A DNA stretch of 64,000 nt, taken from Talinum fruticosum. Taxonomy: Eukaryota > Streptophyta > Magnoliopsida > Caryophyllales > Talinaceae. The notes below the pieces were generated by a model. It had not been told where the DNA came from. It searched no databases and saw only the letters and a program-made list of their open reading frames with translations. Shown in pieces: positions 52,290-62,954 of this stretch; position 1 is the first letter of the stretch; the number at the start of each line of letters is the position of its first letter. The stretch lies in assembly GCA_021018815.1 (NCBI GenBank), contig JAITYX010000032.1:6746197-6810196 (forward strand), given 5' to 3'. A program made the position numbers and the translations under genes.

Positions 52290-52760
52290 AAAAGCGCAAG
52301 GTTCAAAAAAGCGCACAAGGTACTGGAGCCCGGAGGGCAGGCTTCGAGGCAAAGGTTTTGGAGCGAGGCGCGCTTTTACATAAAAATGCTTGAAATTCAT
52401 TCCTAACCCATATTTTTTGATAAACAAGTAAGATAGCACATCAAAAAAGTGTTTAGACATTATTTTAATTATTAAAAGCACCACATATAGTCTTTAAGAA
52501 CCAGAATCTAACATTAAAAATATCTCAAAACATACACTTAGAAGTCTAAAACAAAACAAGCAAGCATAGTCATAGAAAATAACACACAAAGCAAAGTAGT
52601 CTGTAAGTCCCCTCCCCCAAAGGTCACCTAAACATCATCATTATCATCATCTAACACCACATGCTCCGCCTCCACATCATCATCGTCATCATCATCCAAC
52701 TCCAAATCCAACTTCTCTTCATCTTCTTCCTCTTCCTCTTCCCCATCTTCACCAATCAAT
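52290..52760 (-). pseudogene. Possible 3' relic of a transposase gene with acidic tail
   Basis: On the minus strand about 43 codons up to a TAG at about 52632 are almost all Glu and Asp, with a LDLELDD-VEAEHVVLDD pattern. Similar acidic ends occur in plant hAT-transposase-like proteins. Further along the same strand is a GC-rich block rich in GCGC motifs (52290-52380, GCGCGCCTCGCTCC and TTGCGCTTTTTAATC), of a kind common in plant repeats. No upstream transposase domain remains. The assignment is tentative. Confidence 0.35.
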
Positions 52761-52859
52761 TCAAATCACATTCAAATAACAATAATCAACACAATTCACT
52801 ACAATTATCACAATAAAAACAATTAAAACATAATCAATTTTATATTATCTACCTATGGC

Positions 52860-53173
52860 TTAAGTGAGTGACTGACATGCAGACAAAAAAACAGAGAGAC
52901 AGGTAAAAAAAAAAAAAGAAGAGGTCAGTAACTTAACACTAACCAAACTGATAACACGAAAAAATTGGACAGAAATCGAAGAAAAAAAAGAAGCCAGAAA
53001 GGAAGAAAGAAGAAAGAAACCTGAGCAGAAGAAGGAAGAGGAAAATGGAAACAGAAGAAGAAAGAAGGACGAAAACCTAGAAGAAGGAAGAGGAAAGAAG
53101 AAGAAGAAGAAAAGGTTGAGGAAAACGGAAAAAGAAAAAAAAAAAAAAGAGGAGAGGAAAAGACGGACATACC
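52860..53173. other. Purine/pyrimidine-skewed tract in the bL36 leader intron
   Basis: About 250 bp is almost purely A/G on the plus strand, so it is polypyrimidine on the transcribed strand, just after the proposed leader-intron donor. It makes long open frames rich in Phe and Ser that I do not consider coding. Confidence 0.5.
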
Positions 53174-53310
53174 TGGGAGTCGCCGAGCAGGTCGGCGCCG
53201 GAAAATGCGAAGGGATTCGCCGGAAGGATGGAGCCGAGGAGGACGATGAAGGAGGCAGGAAGCTCTCACGCGCGGAAGCTAGGGTTTCCGACTTGTTCAA
53301 TTCACACACT
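53173..53310 (-). other. RPL36: Probable first (5' UTR) exon of the bL36 gene
   Basis: This GC-richer segment ends with a strong AG/GTATGT donor at 53173 and has no ATG in the transcript sense, as expected of a leader. Splicing to the CAG acceptor before 50927 would put the bL36 ATG first in the mRNA. The transcription start is not fixed. Confidence 0.5.
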
Positions 53311-53435
53311 ATGGTGTCGGCAAATTACTCAGGCACGTGGCTTGAGGTAAGTATTAGTTTTTTTTTTTAATCAAACAAACGATATTCTTTTTGGTAGCCA
53401 GAAAGCCGGTAAGCCCGTATCCACTGTCACGGAAT

Positions 53436-54070
53436 TAGGGATGGCAATGGTCCTGTATCCGATTCGGACCTGATCCACTTAATCGGATTTGGGCTCAATA
53501 AATTTAAATTTAATTGATCGCGGCCAGGTTTGGATCTCACTGTTTCGGATTCGGGTTTCAAAATTAAGACCTAAATTCAATCCGAGATCCGTTTAAAATC
53601 CGATCATATTTTATTTTTTTAAAAAATCCCAACAGAGAACAACAGCAGGTGGTAATAACATATTGTAATTTGAAATTTGTAAACCCTCTCTAAAGTCACT
53701 CTCTCACTTCCTTCTCCTTCATTCACGCAATCCCCCTGATTAATTTTTTTCCACTTAGTATGTTTCAATTGTGAAAAGCATTAATGAATTTGGTGTATTT
53801 GGTTTGCATAATAGGTTGGTTGAAAGATAGATTAATATGATCTTAAAGAGGTTATATGCAACAATTACTTGTAAATTTACAATAATATTAAATAAGGCAC
53901 AAAATACTTATTTTTAAAACTTATTCATGATAAAAATACATTTGATCCGTTTAAGACCTGTGGACCCACCGGTCCGAATCCAAATTTCACATACCGAACC
54001 GGATTTGGGTGTAGGTCCAAAAATTTTAATATATTTGGGTCCAACCGGACTCGACCCATTGCCATCCCTA
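53436..54070. mobile_element. hAT-type MITE upstream of the bL36 gene
   Basis: The ends TAGGGATGGCAATGG and CCATTGCCATCCCTA are a perfect 15-bp inverted repeat. The flanks CACGGAAT and CACGTAAC match at 6 of 8 positions, consistent with an aged 8-bp hAT target duplication. The 635-bp element has no transposase frame. Confidence 0.75.
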
Positions 54071-55384
54071 CACGTAACGTTCCGAACAATTCAAAAATCT
54101 TTCAAATTTTTTTTTATTGTTCCACAAACTTCCATCAACTTCCACATTATTCTATATATTTATAGGGCATATAAGAATCATCCATAAAAACTTCAAAAGG
54201 AAAGCAATATATAAACATTCTTTCAAACTCTCTTCTCTATGACTCTATTTAAACCTGAAAAAATGGAGGGAAAAGAAAATTTGAAGGAAAAGAAAATTAA
54301 GTGAAAAAAAGTGAGAGAAAAATGTAATTTTTTCTTTGTTTGAACTTAGCAAAAGATATAAGAAAAATACAAAGAAAACTAAAAAAAGTCCCACACTCTA
54401 ATCTATCTCCTCCTTCACCCCTCTTTCCCCATTTGTCTCTCCAAGTTATTAAATCTAAAATTTTAACCTAAATCTTAGGGATGCAAAATGGAGCTCTGAA
54501 CAAAACTTATCATATTTATCCAGATTAAAAGAGGAACGATTTGAGCAACAGAAATTATAGCAATTGATGAAATTTATTTTGACAATAAAAACTGAAAAAT
54601 CTCCAGTATTACCTCATTGATTGAAATGATCGCTTTCACTGTGAAAAATGCGTAGGATATTTCCACCTCATCGGACAAAAATTTCAAGGGTTTTTTGTGC
54701 CAGGGATTGGGCCTAGACACCTACACCTAGTTTGGTATTGGATTTGCGCGTTCTTATCCGACCTTGGATTTGGTAAGTAGAGTCACTTCTCTTGACTCGA
54801 CAAACGGATCTTCGATTTTAATATGATTTAAGTTATGTTCGAATTAGGTCATATTTCATATTCCACAACTTTTTCATTCGGGTCAGCTTAAGAAACTTTT
54901 GATATGGATCATTAACATTTGATCTAATAAACTTGTTTTGGAAAAATAAATAACTTTATAAAAAATTTAATAATGTTTAGATAAATTTAGGTTTTAATTT
55001 CACTTTCAAGTGAATATATTTTGGCTTATATGTAAGGGTTTCCACCCTTCACATCATTTTACAATTCAATTTTTTGAAATTCAATATATTACTTATACAC
55101 TCATGGATCATTAACTTGTATCGTTAAATAAAATATTACTCATGGAGTTTACAAACATACATATTTAATTTATTTTTCTTCTTTAAAAATGGAAACGCTG
55201 ATGAAAAAAAAAGGAAAAGTGATGTAAGATGGAAACACGAGTGGATTGAGTACACGAGCGACTATGCGGGTGAATCGACCTCGAGTTAAATGGAACATGC
55301 ATTGCAGCAAAATGGATTAGATTACATGGATAAAATTGGATCACACGATCTTGCATTACAATTGCTCTTGTTCGAATTTTCTTG

Positions 55385-55545
55385 AAAAACATAATTTATT
55401 TATGTTTTATGTTCGTTTATATTCTTTTATATTCGTTTATGTTTTTTAATATTTGTTTTATGTTCTTTTATGTTCGTTTCTGTTTATTTATGTTCGTTTA
55501 TGCTCTTTTATGTTCGTTTCTATTTATTTTTCTATTTATGAGTAT
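55385..55545. repeat. T-rich minisatellite of TTTATGTTCGTTT units
   Basis: About eight imperfect units of TTTATGTTCGTTT or TTTATATTCTTTT follow each other with an ~18-22-bp spacing. Open frames across it consist of Phe, Tyr, Leu and Cys and are not gene-like. Confidence 0.75.
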
Positions 55546-55879
55546 TTTATATGTAAGTTCAAACATACCCTAAATCAACTACTTCTCATGAAGGCGTCTC
55601 TCATACTACACTTGACAAGTTCAATTGGAGTTCAAATGACATGCTTTTACATGCAAAAATGGTTCTTCGACAACAATAGATTATTAGAAAGAAAACACAC
55701 AACATAAAAATAAAACTAACAAACTAATGAGTTTAAAACAAAAAAATTAAAAAATAGACCTATATATTTAATCTAATCTGATCTTAACAATAACGTTGAA
55801 TGATTTTATATGTTTTAATCAAGTGTCCAATAATTAATGGCTAGAATTCTAAATACAATTCACTAGCTAATTTTTTTAT

Positions 55880-56000
55880 TTTTTTTTTACAAAGGAGTTA
55901 CAAAGGACAGTGCAATACAATAGGAGAAGAGGGAATTAAACATGAGACCTAATGTACTCAAGATTTCAATCTTGACCACTAAATCATAATCTCATTGGTT
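55880..56000 (-). mobile_element. tRNA-derived SINE-like copy (same family as 14.9 kb)
   Basis: On the minus strand it reads TGATTTAGTGGTCAAGATTG (A box), TGTTTAATTCCC (B box), a CTATTGTATTGCACTGTCC block and an A-run. Order and spacing match the plus-strand copy at 14937. Confidence 0.6.
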
Positions 56001-57284
56001 TCGCTCACTAATTATTGGTTGTTAGAATTCTACATTCACTTTATTATTTTAATCCCTACAAAGCTCTTCATCTTCTCTTTTATTTAATGAAGTAATTAAT
56101 TATTTAACAATACTTTCAAATGTTGGTGTAATTTTAACCATTATGTTGAAATATAATGTGCTTGAATTAACAAATACTTTAAAAATAAGACAAAAAAATT
56201 GAATAATAATTGTATTTGTAAATGTTAAAAATTAACATACACATGATTCTTTAAATGAAAAAATAAGGATACAAAATTATACGTTATAATTGATTTTTTT
56301 TAAAAAAATCCAATAATCATTAGTTTGAATGAGAATTCCCTCGAGAAAAAAGTAATTTTAAATAATTTTTAATTGAATATTTTTTTACATTTTAAATTAA
56401 ATATTTAAAGAGTTTGTCGGAACATCAGAGCTAATGTTAAAGACTAATATAACGTAAAGTTAATTTTTAATACTAATTTTATTAATTTGTTGAGCTTTTT
56501 ATTATCTATGTTCAATTATAAATTTTAAATGATAATTTTTATGATATATATTCAACATGCATATATTTACGTAGTTATAGGTTATGTTTCTAACAATAGT
56601 CGCCTAATATTTGAATACTAAATGCTTTGTAATATAAAAATTTATGACTAATGTTCTTTCATTTACATAGCCTCTGTTTGTAAAAGCTATTATTTTCACC
56701 TATAAATACCAAGTCATACTCGTAGCTCATGTATGCAATGGCTCAAAAATAATCTTAGCTCTCTTTATAGGTAAAATATTATTTCTTATACATGTAGCAC
56801 ATGTTTGCAAAGTTACTTTTTTATTTTTTATACTTATTTTTATCTTTGAACATTAGGAAATGCATTGATTTGGGATTTCAATATGATCACATTCGAAGAG
56901 AGACAACGATATGTCAACTGTTGAATATAGAGAGAAGACTGTATAAAGAAAATATTACATTATAATGTGATCATTTCAGTTTCTAAGTAAGCATTATAAA
57001 GATTCTACAATCCAAAATGTTTATAAACCATCTCTATATTTCTTTATTTTAACACTAATTCTATCATGTTCGATAAAAAAAAAAAATTCTATCGATGTGA
57101 TAATCTTTATTATTTTAACATTATTTCTATCAATTAGTTGTATATATATTTGATGTTTAAATTTTTTGATATAGCATATGCAAATATGGTGTATTTTGAT
57201 TGATGTAGTAAATTTGATGTATATCTCTTATTCTCCGTCTATCTCTCATGCTCTCCCTAATGTTCAAAGATAAAATCCGTAATT

Positions 57285-57930
57285 CCAATTTTCTAGCTCA
57301 TGTAATTTTTTCACATTGATTCGGGTATTTCCTGCATAGTTCCAGCTCACCCGACACGTCACCGGCCGACTGGGCCTAATCAGTTGGTTAAGGGAGGAAT
57401 CGGCCCAAGATAACCCTTAACGGGCCAGTAAAAGCCCCAAAGCCCACTAGGGCTAGGGTTTCCCTAAACCATGGTAAAGTACCATTTTACCCCTTTAAAA
57501 TCTCCTATAAATACTCATCACTTCCAAAACCCAAGGCATGTTATGTTCATTTGACAAGACATCTCATCTTTTGGATAATCCAAGTTCTCAAGCTTCTAAG
57601 CTCTCAACACTCATCCACATTCATAACGTTCATCAACGTTCATCAACACATTCATCCCGAGAACTTCCATCTTTGGAAATCTTCTCGTCTCCCAAGGAAT
57701 CCCCCACGCACATCGAGGAAGATCTCCTCGATCCATTCAAACTTAGTTCATTACTAACTTGAGCGTCGGAGGGGCGTTCCCCGGATCCACCACCCGGGCT
57801 TCGCCTTTTGCAGTTCAGCAGTCGCCACTGACTCGGATCGATCGTGCCACGTCCTCGGAACCGGAGCGGTAAATCCTTCCTCTCTCCGAATCATCAATCC
57901 ACATCATCAACTCAGCTTTCTCCGGAAACA
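57285..57930 (+). mobile_element. Putative 5' LTR of a Ty3/gypsy-type element
   Basis: This is the sequence just upstream of a primer-binding site. It contains TATAAATA at 57506-57513 as a likely promoter and changes to GC-richer composition near 57340. The left border is uncertain. The right border is probably the CA at about 57929-57930. No second copy is present in the window, so its LTR identity rests on position. Confidence 0.55.
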
Positions 57931-57934
57931 GCTT

Positions 57935-57952
57935 TGGCGCCGTCTCGTGGGG
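57935..57952 (+). other. Primer-binding site of the retroelement
   Basis: TGGCGCCGTC begins the site; the following bases are diverged. It resembles the tRNA-Asp-type binding sites (TGGCGCCGTTGCC) of several plant Ty3/gypsy lineages. Confidence 0.6.
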
Positions 57953-57965
57953 AGGAAGGTAGCAT

Positions 57966-59480
57966 ATGGTCGCCAGTGGCACTCGATCTCGATCCAAGAT
58001 GACTCGCGACACGAACAACCCACCGGTCCCTCACCCTCATCGCTCAATGCCTACGGGGGCCAATCCCGCGACGCTCCTCAACCCGAGGATGCGGAATCAT
58101 CTCAGCCGGTCCACCGGCAACCGCCACACCCAGCCGGAGGGGTACGTCACCCTAGGGGCTCTCCGTAACCTAATAGAGACCCTTAAAACGACCGTCGCAC
58201 AACAAGTGCAAGAACAAGTGCGAGCCACCATGGAACAGACGCATGCCAATCATGCCCTTCCACTACGCCCCAACTCCCGGGTACGGCACAACCCCTGGGA
58301 GGTCAGCCTGTTGGCTACTTCGGCGGGATGCCCTCCCACGCAGCCCCGTAACAACCAACTAAGGCACCAACCGCGCTTGCTCCCGAGCAGCCAAGTGCCC
58401 TCCCGACAAGGCGTCACGAAGAAGGCGACGCACGAGAAATTATCGACGCAAAGAAAGCTCTCCATAAAGCCAACGAGAACATTGCAACTTCGCACACGCG
58501 CTCGACCCCTTATGCTACCCACAAGCAGGCGTTCGCCCGGTTCGACGATCATGGCGACGCCCTTGCCCCAAACACGGAGCGAAGGCCCCGTGGGAGCATA
58601 AGGTCCGCTAGTCCCGCACGATCGCCTACACGTAGCCGCAATTCTCATCGAGCCTCGCAATGCCCCAAGGCGCGACCAAGAGCGGTCCGCCGCCCGAGAG
58701 CGGGAGCGATCAAGAGAAAGGCGTCATGAGCAATCAAATCTGAAGGGTCCCGAGAAGTCTGAGAGGACCAGGCGCACTCCTCCTCGATCCGAGAGGAGGA
58801 AGAGTCCTTCCCTGGTGGAAGTTCCACGCCACCAACCCCGCGCCGTCCCTATCTCTCGGCTCCGATTCAAGGCCAACCCGTAATGCTTTCAACACTCCAT
58901 TTTCGAAGAAGATTATGAATGCTCCCCGAATGAAGAAGATAAAGGTTCCAAACATTGATCCATACAATGGCACAACCGATCCCGAAGATCACTTGGCGTA
59001 CTACAAGTCCCACATGTACGTTCAGGACTGGGACGATGCAACCTACCGCCGATTCTTCCTCGCTACACTAAAGGGAGTCGCGCAGTAAATGGTTCAACAA
59101 TCTTCCCCAAGGGAGCATCTCTTCCTTTGAAGAGCTATGCGAGAAGTTCGTCGCACAATTCATCGCGAGTTGCAAGCGTAAGAAGACTAGCATCCACCTC
59201 TCCAAGATTAAGCAAGGGAGAAACGAGACCCTTAAGGACTATGTCCGAAGGTTTCATGGAGAGGCCGTCCTTATCTCTCGACCTCGCAAGACGGAGTCGC
59301 CTACACCGCCTTCCTTAACTGACTCTAAGCGGAAGATTCAAATTTTCCTCGCCGAACAAAAGGTGTCCACCTTGGCGTAAGCACTCCGAAAGGCGGCCGA
59401 CTTTATTCAGGCCACAGAGATCTCGTGCGGAGGAAGGAGATGAGGTCGAAAGAAAGGAGGAGATGGAAAATTTAATCCTC
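57966..59480 (+). pseudogene. gag: Decayed gag of a Ty3/gypsy-type retrotransposon
   Basis: An open N-terminal stretch (57966-58601) leads into a broken capsid region. Typical plant gag blocks can be read: KKIKVPNIDPYNGTTDPEDH near 58930, then in another frame KWFNNLPQGSISSFEELCEK near 59090 and ETLKDYVRRFHGEA near 59230, then LAEQKVSTLA near 59350. At least three frame changes or stops separate these blocks, so no intact gag can be made. This matches the retrotransposon gag family (PF03732). Confidence 0.85.
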
Positions 59481-59529
59481 GAAATGAAGTTGACCACCGC
59501 TTCAACACCGACCCCCGTGAGTATTCTCG

Positions 59530-60488
59530 ATGGAGATCAAAGGGCACCCCATGCTCAAGAAACCACCTCCCATGTCCACTCTCGCGAAAGCGCGAGCTTC
59601 CAACAAATATTGCGAATTTCATGAACAAACCGGACACAACACTACAGAGTGTCGCGCGTTAAAGAAGGCGCTTGGGGAGTTAGCGGATAACGGGCAAATT
59701 GATCGCTTCCTCAAAAAAGATACTCATGGAGCACAAGGAGGTTCTTCAAGGCAAGGATATGAGCACTACGATGATGACGATGCTACTAAGATTGTAGCCA
59801 CCATCGCCGGGGATTTGCAGGGGGCACGACCCTCTCCTCCCTGGAAGGCTCACCTCAGAGCGCTCAACAAGTCCCGATCACCGGCCAACCTCCACCTTCG
59901 AAGGTGCCCACAAGTGACCTTCGGAGAACAAGATTTGAAAAGCATGGCCGCCCCACATGAGGATCCTTTGGTCATCACACTCAAGATTTCTGACGCCATA
60001 GTCCGCAGGGTTCTTATCGACACGGGAGCTCGGTAGACGTCATCACCATGGAATGCCTAAGACAACTGAAGTATGCCCCTCGTAATCTCGTTTCCCTCGT
60101 CAATCCTCGTCGTCGGATTCGGAGGGCGGACGATACACCCCATAGGCATGATCCGCCTACCAGCCGTGGTTGGAGAGAAGGTCAGGGCCGAAACATCGAA
60201 GTCAAATTCCTAGTGATCGACATCCCTCTCGCCTACAACGTCATCATTGGACGTCCCACCCTCAACCAGATCAAAGCGGTCGTCGCTCCATACCTTCTCC
60301 TCATGAAGTATGAGCTTGATGACGGATCCGTAGGTGAGACCTACGGAGACCAAAAGACCGCACGTGAATGCTATGTAGTAAGCCTTCGACCTTTGATGGA
60401 GAAGCGTAAAGAGGAGGGGAAGACTCATGATGACCCTAAGGGTAAGAAGCTAAAAGCGGAGCCCCAACCAAAGTCTCCGAGACTATGA
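59530..60488 (+). pseudogene. pro: Decayed nucleocapsid-protease region of the retrotransposon
   Basis: The first frame (59530-60036) holds a zinc-knuckle-like CEFHEQTGHNTTEC and ends just after the aspartic-protease DTGA motif at ~60018, where the frame is broken. The second frame (60048-60488) continues protease-like sequence (VIDIPLAYNVIIGRPTLN). Reverse transcriptase, RNase H and integrase motifs should follow in an autonomous element, but I see none in the next 3.5 kb. Confidence 0.8.
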
Positions 60489-60794
60489 TGGTGTGCTTCA
60501 CCACCACGTAAGATCATGTCAAGGTCCGGCTTGCGCCTCCCGAAGACATCAAGCTCATGAGATAGTGGTGCTTATGTAAATAGTTCAAGCTCATTATCCG
60601 GCGTGGGGGCCTTTCTTTAAAGACCCACCCAGCTTAAGTCCCAAAGATTTTGTAAAGGAATCACCCACGATTGACGCGACTTTTCCGAAAGCGCTCAACG
60701 GGGCACACATTCCTCCCTTCTGTACGTGACTTCGATCTTTCATCAATACAATGAGCAAGTTTTCTCGCATCTTTACGTCTCATACTTTACTTTA

Positions 60795-61020
60795 AGACGA
60801 TCTTGGGGGCATGAATAGGGGCTAATACAATCCCCTAGAACACCCAAGTCCCTAGTTCCTTTCGTTGTATTTTCTTAACTTTGTCAAAGTTAGAAGAAAA
60901 GTAGGGGCTAATATGACCCCTAAGGCAGCCTACGCTGCTAGTTTCTTTCGTTGTATGTTTTTCATTGTGCCGATTTTGGGGGCAACATTGGGGCTAATAC
61001 AATCCCCTAGGATAGCCAAG
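60795..61020. repeat. Three-copy repeat, period 86 bp, in the retroelement
   Basis: GGGGCTAATA starts at 60818, 60904 and 60990, exactly 86 bp apart. In two copies the following sequence forms a small inverted repeat, GGGGCTAATACAATCCCC. Each unit includes a TTTCGTTGTAT motif. Confidence 0.75.
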
Positions 61021-61214
61021 TTGTAAAACTCAAAGAAGACCCAACTATGATGAAGGGTGATCATGTGCCCCAAGCGGCAAGAAAGCAAAAATCGGCAACA
61101 ATAAAAAGAAGCAACGAGGCAAGTAAGCATCCAACAAGCATCAAAGCAAGGATCAGTCGAAGATAAAAGTTCAAGCAAAACGAAAGAGTATCAATTCATA
61201 ATGGCACGCAGACG

Positions 61215-61436
61215 TCAAAAATAACTCATATCCCACGAAGAGTCATGGAAAGGGGGCCAATCCTCTGAGCCATCTTTGGCATCCTCGCCAACGCCATCAT
61301 CCTCGAGGATCTCCCCTCCTTTGCCGCTTCCTCCTAAGGGATTGATACTGCCAAAGAGCTTGACTCCAAAGTAAGATCTTCGGAGCGAGATCCAAGCATA
61401 AGACAAGTAAATGCCAAGCATGAAGAGAACGACCAT
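61215..61436 (-). CDS. Small antisense open frame, membrane segment plus acidic tail
   Basis: It has 73 codons with an ATG start. Residues ~2-18 (VVLFMLGIYLSYAWISL) are hydrophobic enough for one membrane segment; the C-terminal half is acidic, with a Gly-rich joint. Some plant Ty3/gypsy elements of the Tat group carry antisense frames between pol and the 3' LTR, and this position fits that. I do not recognise the protein, and it may be chance. Confidence 0.25.
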   Translation of the reverse strand: MVVLFMLGIYLSYAWISLRRSYFGVKLFGSINPLGGSGKGGEILEDDGVGEDAKDGSEDWPPFHDSSWDMSYF

Positions 61437-62209
61437 GGTCCTCAGATGCGTACATTCGTTAAAAGAAAGGCCTCTTGGACGAAAAATTACTAGCGTACGC
61501 GACTCGACAAACGAAGATCACATAAGATCATAGAGGATCTCTAAGAGACATCACTCAAGCCTTAAGTCACCGGAAAAAGGCACAAGGTCAATGCCCTCGA
61601 AGAACACTCTTGTTCAGCAAGAAACCGCTCCGACGCTACAAGGTTCAATCTACGACGGCTTAGCTCCGGATTCCGGCAAAGGATAATCGGGTGCCCACAT
61701 TTCTCCTCAAAAATGAAGGGAGCGATGGTTCGCAAATTGAAGACGAAGAAGATTTTTGGCCGTCAAGGCACACGGTCGCTATTATAGCCCAACGCTAAGC
61801 GTCGTTTGACGACATCAAGCTCGGAGGCAAACGAGAAGCTAACGAAGACCTCCAACGTAAAATTACGACTTGGGCACAATCAGAGGCACCCTACGAAGGC
61901 CCATACTAAAGAGTTGATACAATTTAAGCTCAACGGGAGTCAACACGAGCTCATCGAAGAAGGGTCTCGATTTTTCTCGATCATAAAACGCCTAATATGT
62001 TTCGACTAACTGAGCCGTGGCCATCGCATTTCGAATTGGGTCGATATTCTCCGTCCGAAGGAGCCTACAATTTCTCCACTCTAAAATCGAGGTCGGTATT
62101 TTTTCCGTCCTCTTCGAAAATTTTTGCGTATAAAATTGGTTGGGAATGTTTCCCCAAAAATATGTCAACCAAAAAAAAAAAAAAAAAGAGTCGATAGAGA
62201 GAGGGCTTC

Positions 62210-62840
62210 CCGAGGACTCGGCCTCGGGGTAAGTCGCCAGGCGTGGTCCGCCGCAGGGAAGGCGTGAGGGTTCGGCGGCGCAGAGGGGAGCGCCGAGCGA
62301 AGAGTCCGCGCGGGGAGGGGGCTCGGTCCCGGGTCCGCCTCGTGGGTCGGCCTCGCGGGGGGTGTGTCGAGGGGTCGGCCTCGCGGGGTCGGCCGCAGGG
62401 GTGTGTCGAGGGGTCGGCCTCGCGGGGTGTGTCGAGGGTCGCGCACGGGGGGTGTGTCGAGGGGTCGGCCTCGCGGGGGTGTGTCGAGGGGTCGGCCGCA
62501 CGGGGTGTGTCGAGGGTCGGCCTCGCGGGGTCGCGCACGGGGGTGTCGAGGTCGCCTCGGGGTGTGGCGAGGGGTCGGCCTCGCGGAAGGGGTGCCGAGG
62601 GGTCGGTCTCACGGGGGTGTGTCGAGGGTCGGTCGCGCGGGGTGTGCCGAGGGGTCGGCCTCGCGAGGTGTGTGTCGAGGGGTCGGCCTCGCGGGGTGTG
62701 TGTCGAGGGGTCGGCCTCGCGAGGGTGTCCGTGAGGGGTCGGCCGCGAGAGGTGCGCATGAGGGGTCGTCGCGAGGGGTGCGCGTGAGGGGTCGACGCGA
62801 AGGGTGCGCGTGAGGGGTCGGTGCGAGGGGTGTGGAAAGG
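62210..62840. repeat. GC-rich 26-27-bp minisatellite in the retroelement
   Basis: About 20 imperfect units of GGGGTCGGCCTCGCGGGG followed by TGTGTCGA, with ~18-bp partial units mixed in. G+C is far above the rest of the window and CpG is dense. Repeated GGGG runs 7-10 bases apart could form G-quadruplexes on the plus strand. Long frames on both strands (Arg/Gly- or Pro/Thr-rich) come from the repeat and are not credible genes. Confidence 0.85.
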
Positions 62841-62954
62841 TAGCGTACGTATTTGGGGTTGGAGTCGTAAACCCCTCAAGATTGAAATTTGCGTTAACTT
62901 CTCAAAAACGTTCCGCAACGAAGCACATGATTGCGGAGTTCGAACGTCTCTCGA

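Larger units (their letters stand above)
54080..57280. other. AT-rich intergenic DNA
   Basis: I see no supported gene between the hAT-type MITE and the retroelement, apart from the minisatellite and SINE copy listed separately. Confidence 0.4.
60489..62160. mobile_element. Non-coding interior of the retroelement
   Basis: No RT, RNase H or integrase motif was recognised in any frame, apart from the listed antisense frame and 86-bp repeat. Composition is intermediate, unlike the AT-rich flank, consistent with retroelement interior. A 3' LTR matching 57285-57930 was not found. Confidence 0.5.

Noticed and set aside
52860..53309. 149-codon minus-strand frame with Phe/Ser runs
   Set aside because: It starts without an ATG, crosses a strong splice donor at 53173, and is mostly a polypyrimidine tract.
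62243..62813. Long plus-strand Gly/Arg-rich open frames
   Set aside because: They are repeat translations in overlapping frames, with no non-repeat domain.
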